NCBI GenBank assembly: GCA_949358305.1
Contig: OX442314.1
Coordinates: 61,885,369 to 61,949,368, forward strand
DNA: 64,000 nucleotides
Source: Strigamia acuminata
Lineage: Eukaryota > Arthropoda > Chilopoda > Geophilomorpha > Linotaeniidae
Direction: 5' to 3'
Shown: piece by piece, positions 10,639 to 21,317 of the stretch
How the letters are laid out: the number at the start of each line of letters is the position of its first letter
How positions within the stretch are numbered: position 1 is the stretch's first letter
Position numbers and translations under genes: made by a program
The notes under the pieces: generated by a model
Told to the model about the DNA's origin: nothing
Database searches by the model: none
Seen by the model: only the letters and a program-made list of their open reading frames with translations

Positions 10639-13600
10639 CTAGCGGCGATCTTGAATCAGATGTATAAAATCTGTTGTGCATTCTTGATCTGTCGTAGAAA
10701 TTCGCTTCGTACGAGGTTGCAGTTGTGAAAGTTCACAACTTCTTTTCCTTTTCCTAAGGTTATAATCATGTTTTGGATTATTAACTACGATGTCGCTTTC
10801 TTTTGAAGCGGGTGTTGTAACTTCTTCGGGATCTAATTCCATATTAGCAGAATTATTTCCTAATTCTTGATTATTTAATTCACTTGAATTATTTACGGTT
10901 GAACTTTCGTTCATCCAATCAGGGTTTGGGTGATTCTCTACTCTTCCACTCTTTTGGTCGAGTGTCCAAGTCTCAATCGGGTAAGATGGGATATAAGGTG
11001 AGAGATCATCAGTATTTATGGATGGTTCTATTGATCCATCAACTAATTTTCTCAACTTATAAGCACCTCCAGGTAAAACTTCCGTAATTTCCCACGGTCC
11101 ATCTCGTTTCTCGGCGAAACCTTTAGTAATTCCTTTCTCTTTATTTGAAAGGATGTGAGTGGCTTTCCATACCAAATCACCGACAGTATATTCACAAATG
11201 TGAAATTTATTTCTGTGAATCTTGTCGTGTCTCTCATAATTTGCTTGAATACGCAAATGCATCTCTTGATGTGCTCGACGTAAAATTCCAAGTAAATTAT
11301 ATACGTATTCTTCCGGGTTATTCTTGTCAAATGCATTTGCATGTTGAATGATCCGAGGATCAAAGGGAAGAGGTACATTTCTTCCTGTGTTCAATAAGAA
11401 TGGCGTTGCGCCTGTAGCTTCTGATTTAGCCGTTCTCGAGGCAAATGCAAATTCGTTTAAGAATCTCGGCCAATGGGAGTGAATGTCTGAATAAAGAGCC
11501 AGCATTATTTTGATGTCTCTATTGGCCCTTTCCGTAGGATTGGCCTGAGCGTGATATGGACTCACATGAGCCATTCTGATGTTGTGTTTTTTACAAAACT
11601 CTTCATAAATCGTGGATATGAATTGGCTCCCGTTATCACTAACAATTTTCTTTGGGTATCCCCATCTATGAATCACTTCTCCTAACCTATTCACAATAGA
11701 TTCACTAGATGCCTTACTTAAAGGGAATAATTCTACCCATTTAGTACATTGATCTATAATTACTAATACAAATCTGTATTGGCTTCTTCCTGTCGGTTTG
11801 GGACCCATTAAATCAATGCAGATTACTTCCCACGGGTAAGACATGTTATGAGGAGTGTAACTCGCTCTATGCTTTTTATGTTGACAGGGCTTGTATTGCT
11901 GGCAATGAATACAACTTCGGACGTAATTGCGAGTATCTTTATTCATCTTCGGCCAGTAATATATAAGTTTTGCTCGTTCGAGCGTCTTACTCATCCCTGC
12001 ATGTCCACTTAATGGATGTCCGTGACAGGCAAACAGTACTCTTCGTACTAATGACGGTGGAATGACAGCTTTAAATCCGTTTCCAGAGTCATTCAATTCC
12101 TCTTCAAACGTTGGTTTGAAATAAATCAGCATTTCATTACCATTTTCTTCTTGAAAATCTAATTGGTAACCTTGGACTGCTTTCATCCATTCTTTAGTTT
12201 TCTTAAACTTTCTTTGTTCGATTTCATCTCGTTTCAGATGATCGATTATTATTCTACACTCTTTGTCGGCTAGTTGAGCTTTTATAATTTCTTCTCGAGT
12301 CGGTGGAACTTCCTTTAAAACTTCAGTTAAAGCACTAAATAGTGTTTCTTCTGTAGCTTCATCCATCTTCTCCCCCTTTTCCAAAGTATTGTATAATAAT
12401 TTGGAATAATCGAAATGAAGCTGCACATTCGTGAGAAATTGGCAATCTTCTCTATTATTCCTTCGAATAATTTCTCGATTTCCGTCCCATTCCGGCCAGA
12501 ATTGAGTAATCTCGATTGGCTCACAATAATCATTCTCTGGAATGTCTTCGATCTCCAAAGGCGCTCTCGAGAAGGCGTCGGCAACTTGGTTCTGGGTACC
12601 TCGTCGATATTTAATCTTAAAGGCGCCACATTGAAGTTTAATTGCCCAACGACCAAATCGTCCCGATGGTTCTGGTGTTCCCATCAGCCATTTTAATGCT
12701 TCGGCGTCTGATTCCAAAGTAAAAGTCGTATATTCGATATACGGTCGGAATTTGTCGACTGCCCATACTACTGCTAAACACTCGAGTTCGGGTGTTGAGT
12801 AGCGTACTTCTGCCCCTCGTAAGACTCGACTAGCATAAGCTACGGGTCTAGGAGTCATGATCATTTCTCTTTTTCCTTCATCGAAGAATTCTACATCTTG
12901 GCATAACACACTACCAAGTCCATCATGCGATGCGTCTGTCAAGATTACGAATGGTTTCATCATATCTGGCATTAACAAAACCTGTGTTTCGTCACATAAA
13001 ATATTTTTTATTGTTTCAAAAGCTTTCTCTTGTTCTTCTCCCCATTCGAACACTGCTTTATCATGCATCATGCTAGTTAGAGGCCTAGCAATTTTTGCAT
13101 GTTCGGGAATAAATTTCCGGAAGAAATTTGACAAGCCATGAAATCGTTGAATATCCTTGGAATTCTTAGGAGTTGGATATTTCCTAACGGATACTATCTT
13201 GTCTGGGTCAGGTGCTAATCCGGTTGGAGTTATCAAATGACCCAAAAATTTGAGTGTAGTTTTTCCAAATTTTGATTTTTCCTTATTTACTGATAAGTTG
13301 GCCTTATCTAGTCTTTCCAACACATCTTTGATATGTTCAAGATGTTTCTCCCAAGTGGTGGAGAAGATTATCACGTCGTCCAAATAGACTAACGCGTGTT
13401 TGTATAATGCTTCGCCCATCACTCGTTCCATTAAGAACTGAAATGTACACGGCGCATTGCAAAGACCAAAAGGCATGCGGACAAATTGGTAATTGCCTTT
13501 CGGAGTATAAAAGGCTGTTTTCTGTCTATCTTCCTCGTCCATCTCGACCTGATAATAACCTTTGGTAAGGTCAAGAGACGTGAAATATTTTGCCTGATTT

Positions 13601-14931
13601 GTATTGTGGAGTAACAAATCAATACTTGGCATTTGTATGGCGTTAATTTCGGTGATTGCATTCAACCACCGATAATCGATACATAAACGATAAGTACCAT
13701 TTGGTTTGGCTACGATCACTGGATGACTTATGTAAGGTCCAGTAGCTCTTTCGATCAAATTATCCGCTTCTAATTCTTCTACTAATTTAGTCATAATGGC
13801 TATTTTAGCAGGGTTATACATTCGAAATGGTTGTTTTTTCCACGTTACATCCTTTTTAAAGGTGATCTTATGCTTTATTATGTTAGTACATCCGACTTTA
13901 TCTCTAAAGACGTTCTTAACACTAGCAATTACTTCGCGTAATTTACTTTTTTCCTCATCTGAACAGTCACAATCCTTTACCAGCAATTCTTCCCAATTAT
14001 CTGGCGTGTGTGTGGCTGTTGCGTTGTCAGTCAACACTTGTACTCGAGCTAAATTACAATTTAACTCGTCAGTTTCGTAGGGTGCAGTCCAGTCGGACTT
14101 GCTGTCGCAAGTAAATACAGCTCGTGCTGGATTTAAATTAATTTTGGTTCGGCGCATAAAATTATGTCCGATAATTAATCCACACACATTATTATCCAAA
14201 ATGATAAAATTTATTGGTGTGAATTCTGCTCCATCTGCCCATTGTACACACAAAGTAATTTGTCCTAGTGGAATATGAGTAACTCCAACTGCACAAACTC
14301 TCATGTGTTTTGGACAATCTTGTATGAAATCGGGAGATGCACAAGTTTTACTTAGTAATTGCAACCCAATAAAACACTGTGTGGCTCCTGAGTCCATCAA
14401 AGCATTGTAGGTGAGTCCACCTATTGTAATTTTCATTCGGGGGTCGTCGATGTGATTTCCCAATTTATTAATTCGTTCGATGCCATCTTTTCGTTTTAAC
14501 TGATTCTCGTTAATGTAAGATTTTAATCTCGCAAATCTGGAGGATTTGGAGTCGGGATTCAAATTATCAATCATTGATTGTAAATTCTCGAATACTCCTC
14601 CACTAGAACTGGTGGATTCATCACGAATATTAAGGTTGGATGTATCTTGTATCAATCTAGCTAAAGATTCGTCCCCCTTATCTAGAGAAAACAGGTCGTC
14701 GTGAAAATTCAAGAACGGGTTTGCTATCTCCTCTGCCGAAAAGGGCGTATTTGACGCGATTTTAAACTTATAATTCCAGTTCCTTTTCCGTGTCTTCCGG
14801 TTAGGACGAGCACGCTTAATTTCTTTATCTTGAATAGTTAAATTATCCAAAGTTTCGGAAAGTGCTTGTTCCAAGTCTGGTGGTAAAATTCCTTCGGAAT
14901 TATTAATAGGGGGCTCGAGGACCCCCGCCAC
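10639..14931 (-). CDS. pol: Element 1 Pol polyprotein
   Basis: A 1430-codon frame beginning at a GTG inside the Gag stop region, in the -1 frame relative to Gag, so it is probably made as a Gag-Pol fusion. Aspartic protease: DSGA at 180-183. Reverse transcriptase: about 365-590, with LDLTKGYY near 453 and catalytic YLDD at 516-519 (plus-strand 13375-13386). RNase H: TDAS near 665, E717 and SD at 741-742. Integrase: zinc-binding histidines near 970-979 with C1007 and C1010, then catalytic D1040, D1099 and E1134. A GPY/F-like stretch (DGPWEI) follows, then a polar tail to 1430. No internal stop. The frame is intact with all catalytic residues present, so activity is plausible. Confidence 0.93.
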   Translation of the reverse strand: MAGVLEPPINNSEGILPPDLEQALSETLDNLTIQDKEIKRARPNRKTRKRNWNYKFKIASNTPFSAEEIANPFLNFHDDLFSLDKGDESLARLIQDTSNLNIRDESTSSSGGVFENLQSMIDNLNPDSKSSRFARLKSYINENQLKRKDGIERINKLGNHIDDPRMKITIGGLTYNALMDSGATQCFIGLQLLSKTCASPDFIQDCPKHMRVCAVGVTHIPLGQITLCVQWADGAEFTPINFIILDNNVCGLIIGHNFMRRTKINLNPARAVFTCDSKSDWTAPYETDELNCNLARVQVLTDNATATHTPDNWEELLVKDCDCSDEEKSKLREVIASVKNVFRDKVGCTNIIKHKITFKKDVTWKKQPFRMYNPAKIAIMTKLVEELEADNLIERATGPYISHPVIVAKPNGTYRLCIDYRWLNAITEINAIQMPSIDLLLHNTNQAKYFTSLDLTKGYYQVEMDEEDRQKTAFYTPKGNYQFVRMPFGLCNAPCTFQFLMERVMGEALYKHALVYLDDVIIFSTTWEKHLEHIKDVLERLDKANLSVNKEKSKFGKTTLKFLGHLITPTGLAPDPDKIVSVRKYPTPKNSKDIQRFHGLSNFFRKFIPEHAKIARPLTSMMHDKAVFEWGEEQEKAFETIKNILCDETQVLLMPDMMKPFVILTDASHDGLGSVLCQDVEFFDEGKREMIMTPRPVAYASRVLRGAEVRYSTPELECLAVVWAVDKFRPYIEYTTFTLESDAEALKWLMGTPEPSGRFGRWAIKLQCGAFKIKYRRGTQNQVADAFSRAPLEIEDIPENDYCEPIEITQFWPEWDGNREIIRRNNREDCQFLTNVQLHFDYSKLLYNTLEKGEKMDEATEETLFSALTEVLKEVPPTREEIIKAQLADKECRIIIDHLKRDEIEQRKFKKTKEWMKAVQGYQLDFQEENGNEMLIYFKPTFEEELNDSGNGFKAVIPPSLVRRVLFACHGHPLSGHAGMSKTLERAKLIYYWPKMNKDTRNYVRSCIHCQQYKPCQHKKHRASYTPHNMSYPWEVICIDLMGPKPTGRSQYRFVLVIIDQCTKWVELFPLSKASSESIVNRLGEVIHRWGYPKKIVSDNGSQFISTIYEEFCKKHNIRMAHVSPYHAQANPTERANRDIKIMLALYSDIHSHWPRFLNEFAFASRTAKSEATGATPFLLNTGRNVPLPFDPRIIQHANAFDKNNPEEYVYNLLGILRRAHQEMHLRIQANYERHDKIHRNKFHICEYTVGDLVWKATHILSNKEKGITKGFAEKRDGPWEITEVLPGGAYKLRKLVDGSIEPSINTDDLSPYIPSYPIETWTLDQKSGRVENHPNPDWMNESSTVNNSSELNNQELGNNSANMELDPEEVTTPASKESDIVVNNPKHDYNLRKRKRSCELSQLQPRTKRISTTDQECTTDFIHLIQDRR

Positions 14932-14940
14932 TAGTTTTTT
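14909..14940 (-). promoter_or_regulatory. Candidate -1 ribosomal frameshift site, gag/pol of element 1
   Basis: The minus strand reads AAAAAAC (14940-14934), in register as A AAA AAC with the Gag frame and directly followed by the Gag TAG stop (14933-14931). Seven bases after the heptamer a GC stem can form: five G (14926-14922), an 8-base loop and five C (14913-14909). This is the textbook arrangement of slippery heptamer, short spacer and hairpin. The pol frame is exactly -1. Confidence 0.75.
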
Positions 14941-17267
14941 GGAACCGGTGGGGTTTCAGTAATTGGTGCCGTAGTAGCGTTCTTTGGGTCTAAGAATTTA
15001 CTAAATAAATCCGACACTGTCTTACTTATCGTTGTTTGCATACTGTTATTCATATCAGTTTTTAACTCTTCCATTTTTTGATCAATAGCTTCGGCAGTTA
15101 CCCAATTTTGGCGTGGTCGCTTAAATTCGTTCGGCTGCTGATTAGCGCTATTGTTATTGGAATTATTATTTCCAGGGAAATTATTGCTAAATTTTCGCTT
15201 TGGAAGCAGAGGACATTCTCTTTTGAAATGACCTGGTTGTTTACAATGAAAACATTTCCCTGTCTGATTTTCCGACATGGCACATAATAAATTATCCATT
15301 GATACATTATTCTCTGTCAACTCATTGACTTCCATTATTTCTTCTTCCGGCTCTATTTCCATCATTTGAGTGGATCGAGCCGAAGGTCTCATATTTTTGG
15401 TATCTTTAGAATACTTCTGGTTGTTAGATACCACTTTATCAATTTCCTTGGAATTCTCTGTACGGATTCTTTGGGGTTCAAAGAGTGCTCTATTCGTTCG
15501 TACGAATTGAAAGATTTTGTCTACTGACTCGCTCCTGTACAGATTTCGATCGATTAATCTATTGTAACTCGTCCAATTCAGGTTGTCGAAAAGTGTGGCA
15601 ACATTTCCTCTTTCGGAATACGATCCTTGGGCTTTAGTGAATCTGACTAGAAATTCATATAAAGGTTCATCGTCTCCTTGGATTACTTTTCGTAAATTTC
15701 GGAGTCGAGTAGTTGGAATCATGTCGAATTCTTCACGAAATAATTCTACGAAGGTTTCCCAGTTGGTAAACTTGGTTTTATTCTCGTCATACCATTGTTG
15801 GGCTAATCCGGACAAATAGGTGGGAATACCTTGATTAACCATTTCGTCCAGAGTTAATCCCTTTGAAATAGCTACAGTTTTAGCTACTGATAAAAATTTA
15901 TCTATATCCTCCTGTTTTCCATCGAAAACTGGAAGGTCTTGTCCTTTGAAAAAGACTTTACTGGGTCCTGGATTATTAGATCGTTGCGGCCCAGTTGTTT
16001 GTTGAGTTTGAACGAATGTATCTATTCGACTATCCAATTGTTTTTGGAATTGGGCGGCCATATTTTGTTGCATTTTCAAAATATAGTCAAATGAAATATT
16101 AGTTCCGTCAGAGGGAAGTCTAGTTTCTGTAGAACTTTCTGCCGAGAAATGTGAGCTTGGAATGTCATCGGTAGATGCACGTGACGGATTTGTCTGGTCT
16201 CGGGGTTCACTACCATGGCTAGCCCGAGTGGACGCCGCGAGATTTAGCCGGATGCTTTCCTGTAAGGTTTTCTCCCGCTTGCGTTGATTGTCTTCAATTC
16301 TGTTCACTTCCGCCCACTTCTTATTGTATTGATCTTGTTGCTTTTGGAACTTTTCATCGTGTTCCTGTCGCCATTGAGCCCGTAATTGATTAATTAGAAT
16401 TTTATCGTTTTTGTCTATCGACTTACGAACTTCGTTTTGATTGACAACTTCTCCTTCAAGTTTATCTTGGCGAATCTTTTCGTCGTTAATCTGTTTTTGA
16501 TTAATTGCTTCCAGCCTAATTCGTTCCCTTTCAACTTCGTCTAATCTCAATTGTTCTTGTCGAGTTTGAGGTAAGACTGGAGATGGTAGTGGAGATAATT
16601 TCCGTCGAATGGCGGATTTATTGCCTCGCCCTCTAGGGGTTTGTTTGGCAAAATGTCTCGTCCCATTCTCCGTATAAATATGTGGATTGGGTTGCTTTTT
16701 AGCATTTTCAGGTTGAAAAGTTGAAAAATTGGATCCTCCTACCTCCGAAATACTTGGAGTATTGTGGTAACTGGCGTTGCGGGAGTGAGGAGTTCTATTT
16801 CCTAAACTGGACTGATCAAGCGATTCCTTGCTTGATGTTCGAAATAATTCTCGAATATCTTGGTTACGAACCGACGGAGTTTTAATTCTTGCTTGATCCC
16901 CCAACTTACGTTGTGGAGTTTTAGATCGTGATCGGTTTTCTTCAGACAGATCTCTTGGCGACGGGATTGGGTCCTTTCCAGAATTATGGTTCGCCGAACT
17001 CTCCTTCGAAAGTTCTGCTCGTTTTTCCGGAGTTGGATTAATACGTATGTTACGTAACGCCCGCTTCGTCACAAATTCAGAAGCTTCGATTATGGTTTTG
17101 AACTGAGTTCTATCTAGTTCGTAATGCGTACAAAACTGTGTGAGTTCATCGGGAATCATTTCCGTTTGGTCACAAAGTTTTACATAACTTGAATCCAAGC
17201 TAACTATTTCTTCTACGGCCTTTTCTTCAGCCACTTTTTCTTCGTTAGGAAGATTGTTTGGATCCAT
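14931..17267 (-). CDS. gag: Element 1 Gag
   Basis: Starts at ATG 17267 (MDPNNLPNEEK) and ends at TAG 14933-14931, 778 residues. The first 350 residues are polar and charged, with a long predicted coiled-coil (about 235-350, rich in Q, E, R and K). The capsid-like core lies at about 430-620 and holds QDLPVFDGK, NWETFVELF and DDEPLYEFLVRF, typical of the retrotransposon Gag family. A canonical CCHC zinc knuckle, CFHCKQPGHFKREC, sits at residues 672-685 (plus-strand 15213-15254) and should bind the RNA genome. An asparagine-rich linker and a short helical tail follow. It packages RNA and forms the particle. Translation probably ends at the TAG or shifts into pol through the heptamer just before it. 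No breaks seen. Confidence 0.92.
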   Translation of the reverse strand: MDPNNLPNEEKVAEEKAVEEIVSLDSSYVKLCDQTEMIPDELTQFCTHYELDRTQFKTIIEASEFVTKRALRNIRINPTPEKRAELSKESSANHNSGKDPIPSPRDLSEENRSRSKTPQRKLGDQARIKTPSVRNQDIRELFRTSSKESLDQSSLGNRTPHSRNASYHNTPSISEVGGSNFSTFQPENAKKQPNPHIYTENGTRHFAKQTPRGRGNKSAIRRKLSPLPSPVLPQTRQEQLRLDEVERERIRLEAINQKQINDEKIRQDKLEGEVVNQNEVRKSIDKNDKILINQLRAQWRQEHDEKFQKQQDQYNKKWAEVNRIEDNQRKREKTLQESIRLNLAASTRASHGSEPRDQTNPSRASTDDIPSSHFSAESSTETRLPSDGTNISFDYILKMQQNMAAQFQKQLDSRIDTFVQTQQTTGPQRSNNPGPSKVFFKGQDLPVFDGKQEDIDKFLSVAKTVAISKGLTLDEMVNQGIPTYLSGLAQQWYDENKTKFTNWETFVELFREEFDMIPTTRLRNLRKVIQGDDEPLYEFLVRFTKAQGSYSERGNVATLFDNLNWTSYNRLIDRNLYRSESVDKIFQFVRTNRALFEPQRIRTENSKEIDKVVSNNQKYSKDTKNMRPSARSTQMMEIEPEEEIMEVNELTENNVSMDNLLCAMSENQTGKCFHCKQPGHFKRECPLLPKRKFSNNFPGNNNSNNNSANQQPNEFKRPRQNWVTAEAIDQKMEELKTDMNNSMQTTISKTVSDLFSKFLDPKNATTAPITETPPVPKN

Positions 17268-18074
17268 TTTATAAAAATATAATTGAATCGGTCTTTTTTA
17301 CTATTTTAGCGGTGGAAAACTTCGAATCGTAACTAGAATCGGATGGCGCAGTCAGGATGGTTACTGAAACACGTCTGCTGGTCTGGTCTGGAAGCGAATG
17401 ATCTCAATCTGATCTGGCTCTCCTTTAATAGCAAGGGGCTGGGGATCCTTAGATCACCTAGTTCCTGATTGGCTGGTTCGTTATCAACTGATTGTATAAC
17501 GAACGTATCATTTTCGTCATCAGTTCTCTACTAAGTCCGTTCTTTTCGACTTTTAGTCTTTACCGATAAAATAAAATTCCTTCGAGAGATTATTTGTAAA
17601 TATTCCCAAAATTATATATTTCATAAAAATAAAATAAATTCACTTTCAACCTTTGTCAATTGTTTCCAATTATTATATCTTCTCCTTAATACTGGATTTT
17701 ACTTTGAAGTTCCATATTCTGCAAGTTTTCTTTGTCTTGCGATTCGTTAAACATGTTTAAACTTGTCTTACTTTTACTTTTTCACGGAAAAATAAAGTAA
17801 ATATCAAAATATAACTATTCTGTGTTTTATATCCATCAAATTCTCCGAAGCTTTAGTTTTTAAATACTTCGATTAAATCTATCTCAACCATCGTGTGATA
17901 GATTTAGAATTCCTGGTTGCAATTCCTTCGTCCAGAATTGTATTATTCATTTTCTTCGAGAAAACAGAATGTACTTTCTAAAACTGCAATTTGTAAAATT
18001 TATTTATAAATTTTTTAGCCTTATTTATCTCAAAAAAATTCACTTTTACAATTCAATCGAATTAATTGCAACCT
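17268..18074 (-). other. Element 1 5' leader
   Basis: About 800 bases between the primer site and the Gag ATG, AT-rich, with no long reading frame. This region would hold the packaging signal. I see no distinctive structure by eye. Confidence 0.6.
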
Positions 18075-18093
18075 AATCTCGGTGGGACCTCCA
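18075..18093 (-). other. Primer binding site, tRNA-Gln
   Basis: Read on the minus strand, 19 bases starting TGG are complementary to the 3' end of a eukaryotic tRNA-Gln including its CCA. The acceptor and T-arm sequence AATCTCGGTGGGACCT is visible on the plus strand. Two bases (CG) separate it from the 5' LTR. Confidence 0.85.
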
Positions 18094-18095
18094 CG

Positions 18096-19855
18096 TGTGA
18101 CGGTGACGACCACAACTCCCATTTAACAATGGTACCGGGAAGAGATCGCGATAAATAACAGTGAATACAATACGAGATAAATACAAGACAATTTATTGTT
18201 GGCAAACAATATGCAGTGAGCTAAATTATACATAAGACTAATGCCAACATTTGGCAAGTTAACTGACTATTAAACTATACAAAGCATAGGCCAATTGGTC
18301 CTAAAATAATATCATTACGTGTCTGGGATAAGGGAGCGGTTTCCCCATCGCTCGACCTGGTTTACAGATGTCATCTAAGCCGGATGGCTGTGTCCTGGAG
18401 TCCGATATGGCTTCGCTGGTTTCCTTGGTTCGCTGTGTAAAATGGTTGCACATCGATAAATCGAATGATCTGAGAAATGCGGTTGACTTTGTCTGCACCG
18501 CCACAACTTAGGGAGGATATTGGTTTAAGTAAATGTTTTCATTTACTTATCAATATTCCACTTATGAATTATATTTAATTCATTGGAGTTGTGAAATTTG
18601 TTCTTATTCAGATATTTCGCCGATAAGTTGTTGTCAACTTATTTGTCACATTTGAGTTGTTAATGTAATCGAGGTTAAGTCTTCTGACTTGATTCATTAA
18701 CTTGTCGTCAAGTTAATATTGTTCTGTTTACAAATGGAGAGAAACATATTAGACTTCCCGTCGCAACACACAATTGCCGTCGATAGAGAATACGCCTTGC
18801 CATGCAGAACGGTATCAAGCGTCCCCTGCGTCGCAACACGGTCGTTCGTCTAGCGATTGACGGTATCACGTACACAGGAGTCGATAGCTTGCGGCTCCGC
18901 ACAGCAGTTTAGCCCTTCGCGGTACTAATAACAAACCGACTACTTTGGCACCGAATACCATGAGAATCAGCTTGCCAAACACTTGGTGCTACTCGTGGTT
19001 ACTGTAAAACAGACTGCTTTGGCACCATCAGGTGAAGGAACCAACTCTCAACAGTTCCGGTGCTTACTCACGGTTACGGAATGCGTTCATACCGAAAATG
19101 ACCACTCAGTCCTGCCCGGAGGATACTGAAATGCACAGAAGGCAAGTTCTCCTCGGCGAGACCGTAAATTGAAACATGTATGCAACATAACAATCCAATA
19201 CGTCGGCTTCAATTGCCGGTGGTTGCATGATTCGGTAGAATCATGCCGCGGTTCTTTGCGAACGAATCAACAAAGAACCAAAGAACTAAACGGTCTTCCA
19301 CGTGAACAACGAATCATATTTCTTAAGTAACAATACCAAACAGAAATAATCAAACAGAGCTGCCGGATGGCCGGTTGTTTGGGTTTATATAACCTGACTG
19401 GATTAGAGATTAATCCAATCAACCAATTGGAACATGGGTTCCACGAATCCCTCCAATCCCGTATCGCCGGAAGTGGATACGGAGGAGCAATATGCTAATT
19501 CACACCACAACCGGAACTGGATACCCAGGACCGGAAATGGATCCACCAATCACATCGATCGGTTGATCGATGGATTATCAAATCTCCATTTCTGCTGAAC
19601 TAGAGATTCCCATCACTTAGTGTGAACAATAATTATTAATATATATTTATATTAATCCTAATAAAGTGTCGTTTCATACAAATAAATATATTCTTATATT
19701 TATTTACCAGTTTTCTTAACTCGCAATTCGAATTTACCGCTGAATTATAATCGCGCCATCTAGTGGCGACTCGGAGCATTGACAAATGCGGGTTTCGCAA
19801 AAAACACTTAAAATTCGGCCGTGTTATTAATAAATAGCACTTATAAACCGTCATA
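18096..19855 (-). mobile_element. Element 1 5' LTR
   Basis: Right copy of the 1760-bp repeat, followed by the second CCGC at 19856-19859. Every stretch I compared with the left copy matched, including the regions at 18301-18504 and 18708-18902. It should contain the promoter for the minus-strand transcript. I could not place a TATA box or start site with confidence. Confidence 0.9.
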
Positions 19856-19859
19856 CCGC

Positions 19860-19934
19860 GCATTTCAATGTATTTGCGCTTCACACGCTTCCACACGGTC
19901 GTGTAGACCGCTCAGCGCCCTGTCCTCTGCTACA
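19860..19934 (+). mobile_element. Copia 3' LTR, right part
   Basis: Sequence after the duplicated CCGC that should continue the Copia LTR begun at 5475. It is GC-richer than what follows and ends near CTCTGCTACA, a plausible LTR terminus (starts TGTTG, ends CTACA). The end is approximate because no second LTR copy is available. Confidence 0.45.
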
Positions 19935-20404
19935 AAATGTACACATACATACGCAATTTATGATTGACTAGATATAGTTTAATCATCTATATTGGGAAAA
20001 AAAGATGTATTTAAAATTGCATGTGTCTGAAACCAAAACTTCCGTTTTCAGGTTTTATAAAATCCATCAATTTTTATTTTTCTATTTTTTCGCAAGTTTC
20101 AGGTGTTTTTGAATTTAAACCAACTCAATTTGAGGCCAAAACGTTGAATGAACGTTTTGTGCAAGTATTGTGTACGTATTGTTCACGTATTGTGAAAATA
20201 TCGTTCAACCGGTCATATTGACCGGTTTCGACCGTTGTCTTATTTCTTATTATTTTTTAAGAAAAATGCCAAGTTTGCTGATTTATGATGTAAAGCATCA
20301 TAAATCAGTCAAGAAATAACACAGTTGTAAACCCATTGGGTTTACTGCTACAGCTGTTGTAAACAGCTGTACTGGTCATTTTGACCGGTTTGGCCCTTCT
20401 AGTG
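19935..20404 (-). mobile_element. piggyBac-like transposon end with five tandem hairpins
   Basis: The right edge reads CCCTTCTAGTG followed by TTAA (20405-20408). In reverse this is TTAA then CACTAGAAGGG, the form expected of a piggyBac-like terminus and its target site. Inside, five short palindromes follow one another: CCGGTCA/TGACCGG (about 20205), GATTTATGATG/CATCATAAATC (about 20278), GTAAACCC/GGGTTTAC (about 20328), ACAGCTGTT/AACAGCTGT (about 20350) and GGTCA/TGACC (about 20374). No transposase frame is present and I found no left terminus, so this is a truncated or non-autonomous copy. Exact left limit unknown. Confidence 0.5.
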
Positions 20405-20428
20405 TTAACAATTAAACAATTTCAAAGT

Positions 20429-21263
20429 TTAAACCGGCTGCTTACTCATTGGAACCCACAAATGATCTCCATTATCTTTCCTAAACTCATGTACAGCATG
20501 CTGAACTGCAAACAATACTGAACAGCTCATACATAATGGAGGTTCTCCAGCACCTAGTTTAGACAATTTAGTAATAAAATATAAGGCTAGATTTTGCATA
20601 CCGGTAACCTACTCTTTGATTTAAGTACTCCCGTTTTATTCTTGGAATTCTGTAACATTGTTACACGGAAATCCACTGGAATGTCTTTTGTCGTAGGTAC
20701 ATGATATTCCTGAAATAACAAAATAAATCCGTAGAAATTTGAATTTTTTTTAAAACAATGGACACCATTGGGGCTACTTCAAATATTGGTAGAAAATTCT
20801 TTATCTGCTGATATTATAGCCATTGTTGCCATCTAACACTTACCCAAGTAGTGTTGGTTATACGTATTTCTGCCTGTTTCGCAATCAATTTTTGCATTCT
20901 CAAGTAAGAATAGTCCCATTCCCATGACGAAAGAACCTTCGATTTGTCCAATATCTATCTCAGGGCTCAAACTATCGTATTAGGAAAATATTTTATGTTT
21001 AAGTTTTTACCAATACAAATACAGTGTAAGCTGTGGGGTCCAGAAAGAACAATTGGGGCCCACATAATCTTTGTCTGGACAATTGAGCCAATTTGGCCAA
21101 TTTGGCCACTTGCACATTTCTTGGTTTAGACCTTTGGCCACAGTCATATATTAAATCTACTCTTGAAATTTGAGTTTCTCCTGTCAATCCGTCAACTTCT
21201 GCCTCTGCACAAGTTGCACCTTATACATGATACTGTTCTGGAAGGTTCAATGGATGACCAGTT
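20429..21263 (-). pseudogene. Aldehyde oxidase pseudogene, last four recognisable exons
   Basis: Minus-strand exons with plausible GT-AG borders lie at 21263-21132, 20971-20844, 20709-20613 and 20553-20429. They encode the C-terminal molybdenum-cofactor part of an aldehyde oxidase (xanthine oxidase family). Recognisable words are CAEAEVDGLTGE, IDIGQIEGSF, KDIPVDFRVT and, across a splice junction, KSAGEPPLCM. The choice of aldehyde oxidase over xanthine dehydrogenase rests on these words. Breaks: an in-frame TAA at 21223-21221 in the first of these exons, and a one-base frame change in the second near 20866-20871. The frame ends at TAA 20431-20429, short of a typical C-terminus. It continues upstream at 29621-30735, the two halves being separated by Gypsy element 2 in an intron. 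Family known; inactivity is inferred from the breaks. Confidence 0.82.
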
Positions 21264-21317
21264 CTAAAATATTTAAAAAAATTATAAGTATCTGAAAAAA
21301 AATGATTGTGTGAATAG

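Larger units (their letters stand above)
5883..19855 (-). mobile_element. Gypsy element 1, full-length LTR retrotransposon
   Basis: A complete 13.97-kb Ty3/Gypsy element on the minus strand. It has two 1760-bp direct repeats (5883-7642 and 18096-19855), identical wherever I compared them. A 4-bp target duplication, CCGC, lies at 5879-5882 and 19856-19859. The tRNA-Gln primer site is next to the right (5') LTR and the polypurine tract next to the left (3') LTR. Gene order in the element's own direction is gag (17267-14931), pol in the -1 frame (to 10639) and an accessory ORF (9828-8152). All three ORFs are open, so the copy looks recent and possibly autonomous. It lies inside the Copia 3' LTR. 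The long LTRs and the extra ORF are unusual for the group. Confidence 0.93.
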
